Below are positions 1 to 7,468 of a DNA stretch of 64,000 nt, in pieces. How positions within the stretch are numbered: position 1 is the stretch's first letter; every line of letters starts with the position of its first letter. The stretch lies in the NCBI RefSeq assembly GCF_014836775.1, contig NZ_JACSQD010000003.1:288014-352013 (forward strand), read 5' to 3'. The stretch is from Arthrobacter gallicola (GTDB taxonomy: Bacteria; Actinomycetota; Actinomycetes; Actinomycetales; Micrococcaceae). The position numbers and the translations under genes were made by a program. Under the pieces are notes generated by a model. That model searched no databases. It was not told the DNA's origin and was given only the letters and a program-made list of their open reading frames with translations.

Positions 1-396
1 CGCATCCTGCTCGGCTCTGCGGCCGCCTGGCCGGGCAACCGGTACTCCACGCTTGCCGGATTCGTGGAGCCGGGGGAATCGCTGGAAGCCGCGGTCATCC
101 GTGAGGTTGCGGAGGAATCCGGTGTGGTGGTGCGCAACCCGCAATACCTGGGCTCACAGCCCTGGCCGTTCCCCTGCTCCCTGATGCTTGGGTTCTGCGC
201 CGAGGCAGACGGAACCGAACCGCAGGCCGACGGCGTCGAGATGTCCGATGTCCGCTGGTTCAGCCGCACGGAACTCGCTGAAGCGGTGGCAGCCGGGGAG
301 CTGACCATCCCGTCCTCGATTTCCATCGCCCGCAACCTGATTGACCGCTGGTACGGGGAATCCGTGCCGGAGCCCGTTCCGGCAGGCGGCAAATGA
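1..396 (+). CDS. nudC: NAD(H) pyrophosphatase NudC, 5'-truncated by window edge
   Basis: The reading frame is open from base 1, so only the last 131 residues are present. A complete Nudix box is visible at visible residues 20-42 (G-x5-E-x7-R-E-V-x-E-E-x-G-V). It is followed by SQPWPFP at 52-58, the signature that separates NudC from other Nudix hydrolases. The family hydrolyses NADH/NAD+ to NMN(H) and AMP and can remove NAD caps from RNA. The N-terminal half and the zinc ribbon expected of the family lie outside the window. The stop overlaps the uvrD2 start as ATGA, so the two genes are probably translationally coupled; nudC-uvrD2 is also the order in Mycobacterium. Confidence 0.93.
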   Translation, partial: RILLGSAAAWPGNRYSTLAGFVEPGESLEAAVIREVAEESGVVVRNPQYLGSQPWPFPCSLMLGFCAEADGTEPQADGVEMSDVRWFSRTELAEAVAAGELTIPSSISIARNLIDRWYGESVPEPVPAGGK

Positions 397-2516
397 TCAC
401 CGACTCGCTCGAAGCACGTATTCTCGCAGGGCTCGACGACGAACAGCGCGAAGTCGCGACCACCCTCAAGGGGCCGTTGTGCGTCCTGGCGGGAGCCGGT
501 ACCGGCAAGACCCGGGCCATCACGCACCGGATGGCGTACGGCGTCCATTCCGGCCTGTACAAGCCGCAGCAGGTCCTCGCCGTCACTTTCACCGCCCGGG
601 CGGCAGCTGAAATGCGCACCCGGCTGCGGGACCTCGGCGCGGGTGGTGTCCAGGCAAAGACGTTCCATGCGGCGGCGCTCAAGCAGCTGCAGTACTTCTG
701 GCCGCAGACCGTGGGCGGGCCCCTGCCCGGGCTGCTGGACCACAAAGCCCAGCTGATCGCCGAAGCCGCGCGGCGGCTGCGGCTCTCCACCGACCGCGCC
801 GCGATCCGCGATGTCGCAGCCGAGATCGAGTGGGCTAAAGTGTCCATGCTTACCCCGGACAGCTATGTACGAGCTGCCGCCGGACGGGACGCCCCGGCCG
901 GGTTTGACCTCACCACCGTGAGCAGGATCTTCCAGTCCTACGAGGACGTGAAGGTGGACCGCAACGTCATCGATTTCGAGGACGTGCTGCTGATTATTGT
1001 GGGGATCCTGCAGGAGGACCCCCGGGTCGCCGCAGCGGTCCGTGACCAGTACCGGCACTTTGTGGTGGATGAGTACCAGGACGTGTCCCCGCTGCAGCAG
1101 CGCCTGCTGGACCTGTGGCTGGGGGAGCGGGACGAACTGTGCGTCGTGGGCGATGCCAGCCAGACCATCTATTCCTTCACAGGCGCCACCTCACGGCACC
1201 TGCTGGAATTCACCCACCGCTTCCCGGGGGCACAGGTTGTGAAGCTGGTGCGGGACTACCGTTCCACGCCCCAGGTGGTCAACCTGGCCAACCGCATCCT
1301 GGCTGCCCGCACGGCTGAAGGTGCACGCTCGCGGAACGCGCCGCCCTGGCCCGAGCCGCTGGAGTTGATAGCGCAGCGCAGCTCCGGTCCGGAACCAACC
1401 TTTACGGAGTGTTCCGATGACGAAGATGAGGCAGCCCAGGTTGCTGCGCGCATCGGGAAACTGGTGGAGGAGGGCGTCGAGCCCAGCCAAATCGCTGTCC
1501 TGTTCCGGACGAACGGACAGTCTCAGGCCTACGAACAGGCACTGGCCACCGCAGGAATCGGTTACCAGCTGCGCGGCGGGGAGCGCTTCTTCGCCCGGCG
1601 GGAAGTCCGCGACGCAATGCTGCAGCTGCGCGCGGCAGCCCGGTCCGTGGGGAACGAACCCGTGCCGCAGCTGGTGCGCGATATCCTGGCCAATCTGGGC
1701 TACACGGCTGAGGCGCCCTCCGGCGGAGGAGCGACCCGTGAACGCTGGGAATCCCTGGCCGCCCTGGTCGCGCTCGCGGACGAGCTGCACGCCAACCGCA
1801 CGGTGGATCCGGAGAGCATTTTCACCCTTCAGGACTTCTCTGCCGAGCTGGAGGAACGCGCTGCCGCACAGCATGCCCCCAAAGTGCAGGGCGTGACCCT
1901 GGCCAGCCTGCACTCGGCCAAGGGCCTGGAGTGGGACGCCGTATTCCTGGTGGGCCTGAGCGAAGGCCTGATGCCGATCTCCTTCGCAGACACTCCCGAG
2001 GCGGTGGACGAGGAACGCCGGCTGCTTTACGTCGGCATTACCCGTGCCCGGGTGCATCTGGCTTTGTCCTGGTCCACTGCCCGGACCCCCGGGGGGCGGG
2101 CCAACCGCAAACCTTCGAGGTTCCTGGACGGCCTGCGCCCCACTACCGCACGGGATGCAGCCGCGCCGCGCCAGGTGCGGGCAACCCGTAAAAAGTCAGC
2201 GGGACCGGCAAAGTGCCGCGTGTGCGGGACGCTGCTCGGCACCGGGGCTGAACGCAAGATGGGCAGGTGCGCCGACTGCCCGGCCACGTACGACGAGGTC
2301 ACGTTCGAGGCGCTGCGGGAGTGGCGCCGCGAGAGCGCCGCGGAGGCAGGAGTTCCAGCCTTCGTGATCTTCACCGACGCGACGCTGGTGGCCATCGCCG
2401 AGGACAAACCGCCGACCCTCAACCGGCTGGCAACCCTCCCCGGCGTGGGACCGTCCAAGCTGGAGCGTTACGGAGAAGCAGTCCTGGCTGTCCTTGCCGC
2501 CCACCCGGGAGCTTAG
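393..2516 (+). CDS. uvrD2: UvrD2-type superfamily 1 DNA helicase with HRDC domain
   Basis: This is a 707-residue ATP-dependent 3'-5' DNA helicase of the UvrD/Rep/PcrA family. Walker A AGAGTGKT is at 33-40 and the Walker B DEYQD begins at about 226. It is followed by GDASQTIY, an RDYRSTPQVV motif, a HSAKGLEWD segment and the motif VI LYVGITRAR. A four-cysteine cluster (CRVC at about 608, then CADC) precedes a C-terminal HRDC-like domain (about 640-705) containing LPGVGPSKLERYG. The tetracysteine-plus-HRDC layout is that of actinobacterial UvrD2 rather than UvrD1. It overlaps nudC by ATGA. Its TAG stop overlaps the TAA stop of the convergent ThiF-like gene. Confidence 0.93.
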   Translation: MITDSLEARILAGLDDEQREVATTLKGPLCVLAGAGTGKTRAITHRMAYGVHSGLYKPQQVLAVTFTARAAAEMRTRLRDLGAGGVQAKTFHAAALKQLQYFWPQTVGGPLPGLLDHKAQLIAEAARRLRLSTDRAAIRDVAAEIEWAKVSMLTPDSYVRAAAGRDAPAGFDLTTVSRIFQSYEDVKVDRNVIDFEDVLLIIVGILQEDPRVAAAVRDQYRHFVVDEYQDVSPLQQRLLDLWLGERDELCVVGDASQTIYSFTGATSRHLLEFTHRFPGAQVVKLVRDYRSTPQVVNLANRILAARTAEGARSRNAPPWPEPLELIAQRSSGPEPTFTECSDDEDEAAQVAARIGKLVEEGVEPSQIAVLFRTNGQSQAYEQALATAGIGYQLRGGERFFARREVRDAMLQLRAAARSVGNEPVPQLVRDILANLGYTAEAPSGGGATRERWESLAALVALADELHANRTVDPESIFTLQDFSAELEERAAAQHAPKVQGVTLASLHSAKGLEWDAVFLVGLSEGLMPISFADTPEAVDEERRLLYVGITRARVHLALSWSTARTPGGRANRKPSRFLDGLRPTTARDAAAPRQVRATRKKSAGPAKCRVCGTLLGTGAERKMGRCADCPATYDEVTFEALREWRRESAAEAGVPAFVIFTDATLVAIAEDKPPTLNRLATLPGVGPSKLERYGEAVLAVLAAHPGA

Positions 2517-3580
2517 GCGGCGCTGCTAACGCCGGCGGCCTGAAGCTGGCAGCCGCACCCGGGATGGAACGTGAGTGGTTCCACGCCAATGTGTCCGTCG
2601 GCGGTGCGCAGCTGCAGTACGGCGGACCACGTGACGGGCTGGGCCACGCCATCGATGAAGGACAGGGCCTGGCCGGCGGCGATCCCGGCAGCCAGACCGG
2701 CCGCGGAGACTTCCTCGCCTCCAGGTCCGCGCGGGCTGCCCGGTTCCGGCTGCTCCGGAGCCAGTGCCGCTGCAGAGGCGTACCAGCCAGGGTCTGCGTC
2801 ACCGCGGAACCGGTCCAGGCAGCCCAGGCATGCGGTGGCTCCCGGAACCACCAGTGGCCCGATCTGATAGCCGTACTGCTGTACGGTCACGGCCAGGTGG
2901 GGATGTTCGCGTTCGCCGCCGGCCAGGGAGAGCATCGGCCCGGGCTGGTCAGAAACGGTCACTGCCAGGTCGGAACCCGCGGCGGCACGGCCCGGTTCCG
3001 GACCTGGAACGGACAGGACTCGAATGGTCGGATCGATTCGGTACAGGTGGCGCCTGACCGCCTGGAACCGCTGCATGCCGATGTCGGTCAGCGCATAGGC
3101 GGGCCCGACGTCGGAGGGTGCGACGACGCGCGGGTCGCCCAAAAGCAGTGTGCCGATTCCGGCGGCGGCCAGGGTCCGTGCCAGGAGTGAACCGCAGCGG
3201 CCCAGGCCCTGTACTTCGACGGCGGCACCGGCGCGGCGGGCCACGGCGTCAGAGGCGTCCTGCCCATATACCGCGGAGAGCCGCTGGATGTCCGGTCCCA
3301 GCCGCTCCTGGCGCAGGGGAGGCAGCGGACTCTGGGTGCCGGTGCAGGGCAGCAGCACCGGTGCCAGAGCGGTCAGAAGCTGTGACTGCCGCTCGGCACC
3401 GAGGCCGGCCGCCGCTGCTGCCGCCGGTTCCGTGCCGTCCGGAACTCCGCCGCGCAGCTGCGCGAGGAATGCCAGGTCCGCGGGGGTGAGGCCGGCGAGC
3501 AGCAGCGCCCCGGTGCCCAGGCCGAACTGCCTGCGGTCAGTGCCTAAATCCAGAACGTAGATTCCCGGGTTGATCCGCAT
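2513..3580 (-). CDS. ThiF/MoeB-like (E1-like) protein, orphan
   Basis: The product has 355 residues from the ATG at 3580, which has an AGGAGG 6 nt upstream; an earlier in-frame start (3634) has no such site. The N-terminal ~115 residues are not recognised. A Rossmann-type GLGRCG lies at 125-130 and a DPRVV acidic strand end at about 149. A CLGC pair at 251-254 and a CGC at 342-344 together resemble the zinc-binding cysteines of ThiF/MoeB/HesA enzymes, which adenylate the C-terminal glycine of ubiquitin-like proteins or activate peptides. Canonical asparagine and arginine residues after the acidic strand are not obvious, so catalysis is uncertain. No ThiS/MoaD-like partner or precursor peptide gene is adjacent. 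It could also be a leader-peptide-binding or cyclodehydratase-like protein. Confidence 0.7.
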   Translation of the reverse strand: MRINPGIYVLDLGTDRRQFGLGTGALLLAGLTPADLAFLAQLRGGVPDGTEPAAAAAAGLGAERQSQLLTALAPVLLPCTGTQSPLPPLRQERLGPDIQRLSAVYGQDASDAVARRAGAAVEVQGLGRCGSLLARTLAAAGIGTLLLGDPRVVAPSDVGPAYALTDIGMQRFQAVRRHLYRIDPTIRVLSVPGPEPGRAAAGSDLAVTVSDQPGPMLSLAGGEREHPHLAVTVQQYGYQIGPLVVPGATACLGCLDRFRGDADPGWYASAAALAPEQPEPGSPRGPGGEEVSAAGLAAGIAAGQALSFIDGVAQPVTWSAVLQLRTADGHIGVEPLTFHPGCGCQLQAAGVSSAA

Positions 3581-3691
3581 GCTGGGCCTCCTGAAGTCAC
3601 CGGTCTGAGAACGTGGGAGCACCCATGCTGGCACGCGGCGAATTCGTTTCCCGGGTTATCCACAGGTTCACGAACCCCCCAGTCACCGGAA

Positions 3692-3697
3692 TAAGCT
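3692..3697 (+). promoter_or_regulatory. Predicted -10 element (TAAGCT), leaderless start
   Basis: TAAGCT ends exactly 6 nt before the ATG at 3704, placing the predicted transcription start at or next to the start codon. A GGAG in the spacer could also act as a ribosome-binding site if transcription starts further upstream. Confidence 0.5.
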
Positions 3698-3703
3698 GGA
3701 GAC

Positions 3704-4276
3704 ATGCCCTCCCCGTCTGTTCCCGCGGTCACCCGCGGCGGTCTGCCCATCGAAGTGCGCCGTTCGGCCCGGCGCAAGCGCACGGTGAACGCTGTTTTCC
3801 GTGACGGAGTGGCCGTGGTGTCGATTCCGGCACATTTCACCCGGGCACAGGAAGCGGATTGGGTTCAGCGCATGGTGGACCGGCTGGAGACCCGCGCAGC
3901 TGCCGCTCCGGCGCCGGATCCCGAGCGCGCCGAAACCGAGCTGCTCCGCCATGCGGCCGAGCTTTCGGACCAGTACCTAGGCGGCGCCGCGAAACCGGTG
4001 TCCGTGCGGTGGGTGAGCAACCAGAATTCGCGCTGGGGATCGGCCACGCCCGCCCGCGGCACCATTCGGCTTTCAGACAAGCTGATCGGTATGCCGCCCT
4101 GGGTCGTTGACTACGTTTTACTGCACGAACTTGCGCATCTCATTGAGGCCTCGCACAGCCCGCGGTTCTGGCGCCTCCTGGAGTCCTATCCGCAGACGGA
4201 AACAGCCAAGGCGTTCCTCTCCGGCGCCGCCTACGCCAGCGCGCGCGGCCTCAAGGGCGAGATGACCGAGGACTGA
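3704..4276 (+). CDS. YgjP-like zinc metallopeptidase domain protein (DUF45/M48-like)
   Basis: The product has 190 residues. The zinc-binding HELAH is at 141-145, with a third histidine at 151 in HSPRFW. It is preceded by the family strand NSRWGSATP (108-116) and IRLSDKL. This is the YgjP/DUF45 arrangement of a small soluble zincin. Some family members are annotated as UTP pyrophosphatases, others as SprT-like peptidases, and the true substrate is not known. The N-terminus lacks a signal peptide. The gene is divergent from the ThiF-like gene and convergent with the DUF2342 gene, so it is probably a single-gene transcript. Confidence 0.88.
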   Translation: MPSPSVPAVTRGGLPIEVRRSARRKRTVNAVFRDGVAVVSIPAHFTRAQEADWVQRMVDRLETRAAAAPAPDPERAETELLRHAAELSDQYLGGAAKPVSVRWVSNQNSRWGSATPARGTIRLSDKLIGMPPWVVDYVLLHELAHLIEASHSPRFWRLLESYPQTETAKAFLSGAAYASARGLKGEMTED

Positions 4277-4294
4277 CGTCCGCTGCGCAGGCCG

Positions 4295-4318
4295 CGGTCC
4301 GGGCACAGGCCCGGACCG
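4295..4318. terminator. Hairpin between convergent genes
   Basis: A perfect 10-bp stem (CGGTCCGGGC / GCCCGGACCG) with an ACAG loop lies in the 78-nt gap between the convergent YgjP-like and DUF2342 genes. There is no U-tract on either side, so it may be a weak bidirectional terminator or a 3'-end stabilising hairpin. Confidence 0.45.
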
Positions 4319-4354
4319 TAACAGCCCCGGAAACCACCAGCGCCGGAGACCACC

Positions 4355-5824
4355 CTAGGAGGCGTTGCCGTCCTTGCCGCCGTCGGGATTGTCGGCGTCG
4401 GAATCGCCGTCCGGTGTTTCATCGGACGAGGTGTCGGCGGAGGGAGCGGCCTCAGGCGGGGTGCCCGCGGCCGCCTGAGCGGAGTTGTCCTTTTCGTCAA
4501 ACCCTCCCTCGAGAAGCCGCCGCAGGGCGGCATCGACGTCGGAGTCTGAGGCATCGAGCAGTTCGCGGCGCTTGCTGAAGCCCAGCGGATCGTCGAGGTC
4601 CTTGGAGGTCGGCATCAGATCGGGGTGTTCCCAAATGGCATCCCGGCCCTCGATCCCGCGTTCCTCGCGCAGCTGTGCCCAGAGCGCGGCGGCGTCCCGC
4701 AGCCGGCGGGGCCGCAGCTCCAACCCGACCAGCGACGCGAAGGTGTGCTCGGCGGGGCCGCCACTGGCCCGGCGGCGCCGGATCATCTCGCGGAGCGCCG
4801 CAGCGGAGGGAAGATTGGAGGTGGCAGCAGCGGTGACCTCGTCCACCCACCCCTCGACCAGGGCCAGTGCAGTTTCCAGGCGCTCAAGGGCGGCGTCCTG
4901 TGCGGGGGTGCGGTCGGGCTGGAATACACCGCCCGCCAGCGCCTCCTGGAGGGACGCGGGGTTGCTCGGGTCAATGTCCCGTGCCACGTCTTCAATCTTG
5001 GAAATGTCAATGTGGATGCCCCTGGCATAACTCTCGATGCTGCCGAAGAGATGCCCGGCCAACCAGGGTGCGTGGGCGAAGAGCCTGGCGTGGGCAGCTT
5101 CCCGCACGGCCAGGTAGAGCCGGATTTCGGTCTCAGGAATATCCAGTCCTTCACCGAAGGAAGCGACGTTGGCCGGCAACAGTGCCATGGTTCCCTCGGC
5201 CAGCGGAAGGCCAACGTCGGTTGAGCTGACAACCTCCTTGGACAGCGCACCAATGGCCTGCCCGAGCTGGATCCCGAACATGGCCCCGCCCATGTTCGCA
5301 AGCATGGAGGAGGCACCACCCATCATGGACTTCATTTCCTCGGGCATCTGCGTGGAAATGGCGTTGGTCAGCGCTTCAGAGATGCTCACAGCCACCGGCT
5401 CGGTGAGGCGCCGCCAGGAATCCATCGTTGCTTCGACCCACTCGGCGCGGGACCAGGCCTTGCCCAGGGCGGCGGTGGAGGGAAAATCCGTGACCGGATC
5501 CAGCCACATCTGTGCCACGTGCAGGGCTTCGCCGACGTCGCGCGCCTGCTGGGCGCTGACCGAGGGATCCGTCCCGGTTGCGGCCATCCGGCGGGCGTTG
5601 TCCTTGGCGAGCTGCCAGTTGACCGGTCCGTCCGAAGGGGCGCTGAACATCGCCTGAACCTGCTGGAAGATCATGGCCATGGCATTGGGATCCGAGGGCA
5701 GTCCGGCAGCTTTGGCCAGTTCCTGGGGATCGATGCCTCCGGCCTGCCCGCCGAAAAGACGCGCGAGCATTTCGGACAACGGGTCCTGGGGCGTATCCCC
5801 GTGGTCGGAGGGGTTTGAGCTCAT
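4355..5824 (-). CDS. DUF2342 family putative zinc-dependent metalloprotease
   Basis: The product has 489 residues from the ATG at 5824; a GTG three codons earlier (5833) is also possible. The sequence matches the actinobacterial DUF2342 family (Rv3195-like; sometimes mislabelled as coenzyme F420 biosynthesis associated). The segment EAAHARLFAHAPWL is the family's histidine-rich putative metal site. Further segments are LAARLFGGQAGG-like at the N-terminus and an acidic, disordered C-terminal tail rich in D, G, P and S. No signal peptide is visible. It is divergent from the Lon-like PDZ gene, the same neighbourhood as in Mycobacterium (Rv3194c/Rv3195). Biochemical function is not established. 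Confidence 0.85.
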   Translation of the reverse strand: MSSNPSDHGDTPQDPLSEMLARLFGGQAGGIDPQELAKAAGLPSDPNAMAMIFQQVQAMFSAPSDGPVNWQLAKDNARRMAATGTDPSVSAQQARDVGEALHVAQMWLDPVTDFPSTAALGKAWSRAEWVEATMDSWRRLTEPVAVSISEALTNAISTQMPEEMKSMMGGASSMLANMGGAMFGIQLGQAIGALSKEVVSSTDVGLPLAEGTMALLPANVASFGEGLDIPETEIRLYLAVREAAHARLFAHAPWLAGHLFGSIESYARGIHIDISKIEDVARDIDPSNPASLQEALAGGVFQPDRTPAQDAALERLETALALVEGWVDEVTAAATSNLPSAAALREMIRRRRASGGPAEHTFASLVGLELRPRRLRDAAALWAQLREERGIEGRDAIWEHPDLMPTSKDLDDPLGFSKRRELLDASDSDVDAALRRLLEGGFDEKDNSAQAAAGTPPEAAPSADTSSDETPDGDSDADNPDGGKDGNAS

Positions 5825-6086
5825 GGGTACCACCGGTCCTGTGGAAGTTCTGATGCCTGGACAGCCGGTGGATCACCGGGAGTCTGGGTTTCCACGTTAC
5901 CGGCAGGCGCCGCGGCCTGTCCCGTATTCCGTGATTCGTTCGCTGTTGGCAAAGGAGCACGTGGGACAATGTCTCGGGTACACGTAAGGCCTGCAGGAAC
6001 CAGACCGGCAGGGTCCGTGCCCCCGCTATGACAAAAACAGCAGCCGCTGCGCCGCGACGACGGCCGGTGCAGGAAAGGAAAGCCGA

Positions 6087-7241
6087 TTGCGCTCCCCGAA
6101 CGAAGACTTTCCTCCTGCCGGCGGCGGGGCCGGTGCGCCGCCCACGGGAAACGGGCCGGATGCGCGTCACCGTCCGATGCGTGAGCGGCGTTCCCCCAGG
6201 CGGCGGGCCCTGTTTGTTGCCGGCGGTACGGCGCTGGTGCTGGGGGCAGCGGGACTCCTTCTGCCTGCTCCCTACGTAGTGGAGTCACCCGGGCCTACGT
6301 TCAATACCATCGGGGAAACCGCTTCGAATCCGCTCATCAGCATTGAGGGCAGGGAAACCTACCCGACGACCGGCGAGCTGGACCTGACCACCGTCTACGT
6401 CTCCGGCGGCCCCAACGGCATGGTCAGCATGGCGGAGGTGCTGGCAGCCTGGCTGAGTCCCGAGGACGCGGTGCTGCCGGTCGACTTTGTCTACCCGCCG
6501 GGAACCACCAGCGGAGAGGTGAAAGAGGAGAACGCTGCGGCAATGGCCTCGTCGCAGGAATCTGCCGTAGCGGCAGCTTTGTCACAGCTGGAGATTCCCT
6601 TCACGGAGGAGCTGGCTGTCGCCGGCACCGTGGAGGGCGCGCCGGCTGACGGGTTGCTGGAACCGGGCGATGTCCTGCTGCGGGTGGACGGCAAACCCAT
6701 CGAAGGCATGGATTCGCTGCGCCAGGCCCTGAACGATTCGGAGGGCAACCCCGCCGAAATCACCGTGCGCCGGAACGGCGGAGAACTGACTCTGGCGGTC
6801 ACTCCCGAACTGTCGGACTCCGGCGCCTACCAGATGGGTGCGTACCTCAGCATCGATTTCACGTTCCCGTTCGAGGTCAGCATCGCACTGGAAAACGTGG
6901 GCGGGGCCTCGGCCGGAACGATGTTCGCCCTCGGAATCATCGACAAGCTCACCCCGGGGGAGCTGACGAACGGCCGGCACTTTGCCGGCACCGGCACCAT
7001 CGATGCGTCCGGGAACGTCGGTGCTATCGGCGGCGTCGCGCAGAAGATGGTGGGAGCGAAGGACTCCGGAGCTGAATTCTTCCTGGCGCCGGAGGCCAAC
7101 TGCGGGGAAGTGGCAGGCAATATTCCCGAAGGTTTGGTGGTGGTAAGCGTTGCCACCCTTGAGGAAGCGCTCACGGCCGTGGAGACCCTCGCCTCCGGGG
7201 GCAGCGCCGAAACTCTTGGCAGCTGCACGGACGGTGCCTAG
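6087..7241 (+). CDS. Membrane-anchored PDZ protease with Lon (S16) catalytic domain
   Basis: The product has 384 residues from the TTG at 6087, which has AGGAAAGGA upstream; an alternative ATG is at 6177 (residue 31). A basic N-terminus leads into a single membrane segment at about 41-60. A PDZ domain (about 165-245, with GLLEPGDVLLRVDGKPI) precedes a Lon-type proteolytic domain. The S16 dyad is visible as Ser275 in GGASAGT and Lys320 in GGVAQKM. There is no AAA domain, so unlike Lon it should not unfold substrates by itself. Orthologues (Rv3194c-like) sit beside UPF0182 and DUF2342 genes as here. It probably acts on the outer face of the membrane. Confidence 0.9.
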   Translation: MRSPNEDFPPAGGGAGAPPTGNGPDARHRPMRERRSPRRRALFVAGGTALVLGAAGLLLPAPYVVESPGPTFNTIGETASNPLISIEGRETYPTTGELDLTTVYVSGGPNGMVSMAEVLAAWLSPEDAVLPVDFVYPPGTTSGEVKEENAAAMASSQESAVAAALSQLEIPFTEELAVAGTVEGAPADGLLEPGDVLLRVDGKPIEGMDSLRQALNDSEGNPAEITVRRNGGELTLAVTPELSDSGAYQMGAYLSIDFTFPFEVSIALENVGGASAGTMFALGIIDKLTPGELTNGRHFAGTGTIDASGNVGAIGGVAQKMVGAKDSGAEFFLAPEANCGEVAGNIPEGLVVVSVATLEEALTAVETLASGGSAETLGSCTDGA

Positions 7242-7468
7242 AAAGGTTCAGGCCGGGCGCGAATTACGATCCTAATAAGGTTCAGTCCAGGTGCCGGTAT
7301 AAGTGGCCGTTCGGCAGCCAAACAGGGCAGAATAGGGAACCACGGCAAGAAACACGCGGCCGTCGGACAGGGAGGTCACCGTTGCTTCGATTCGGAGGCA
7401 CCGGAGCATCCCCACCCGCCGGGCTGCCGCAGGTGCCGTGAGCCGACGCCCCGAACGATGAGGAAACT

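Noticed and set aside
5825..6086. Promoter pair for the divergent DUF2342 and Lon-like PDZ genes
   Set aside because: TTGGCA (plus) and TTGCCA (minus) occur, but no acceptable -10 lies 16-18 nt away on either strand.
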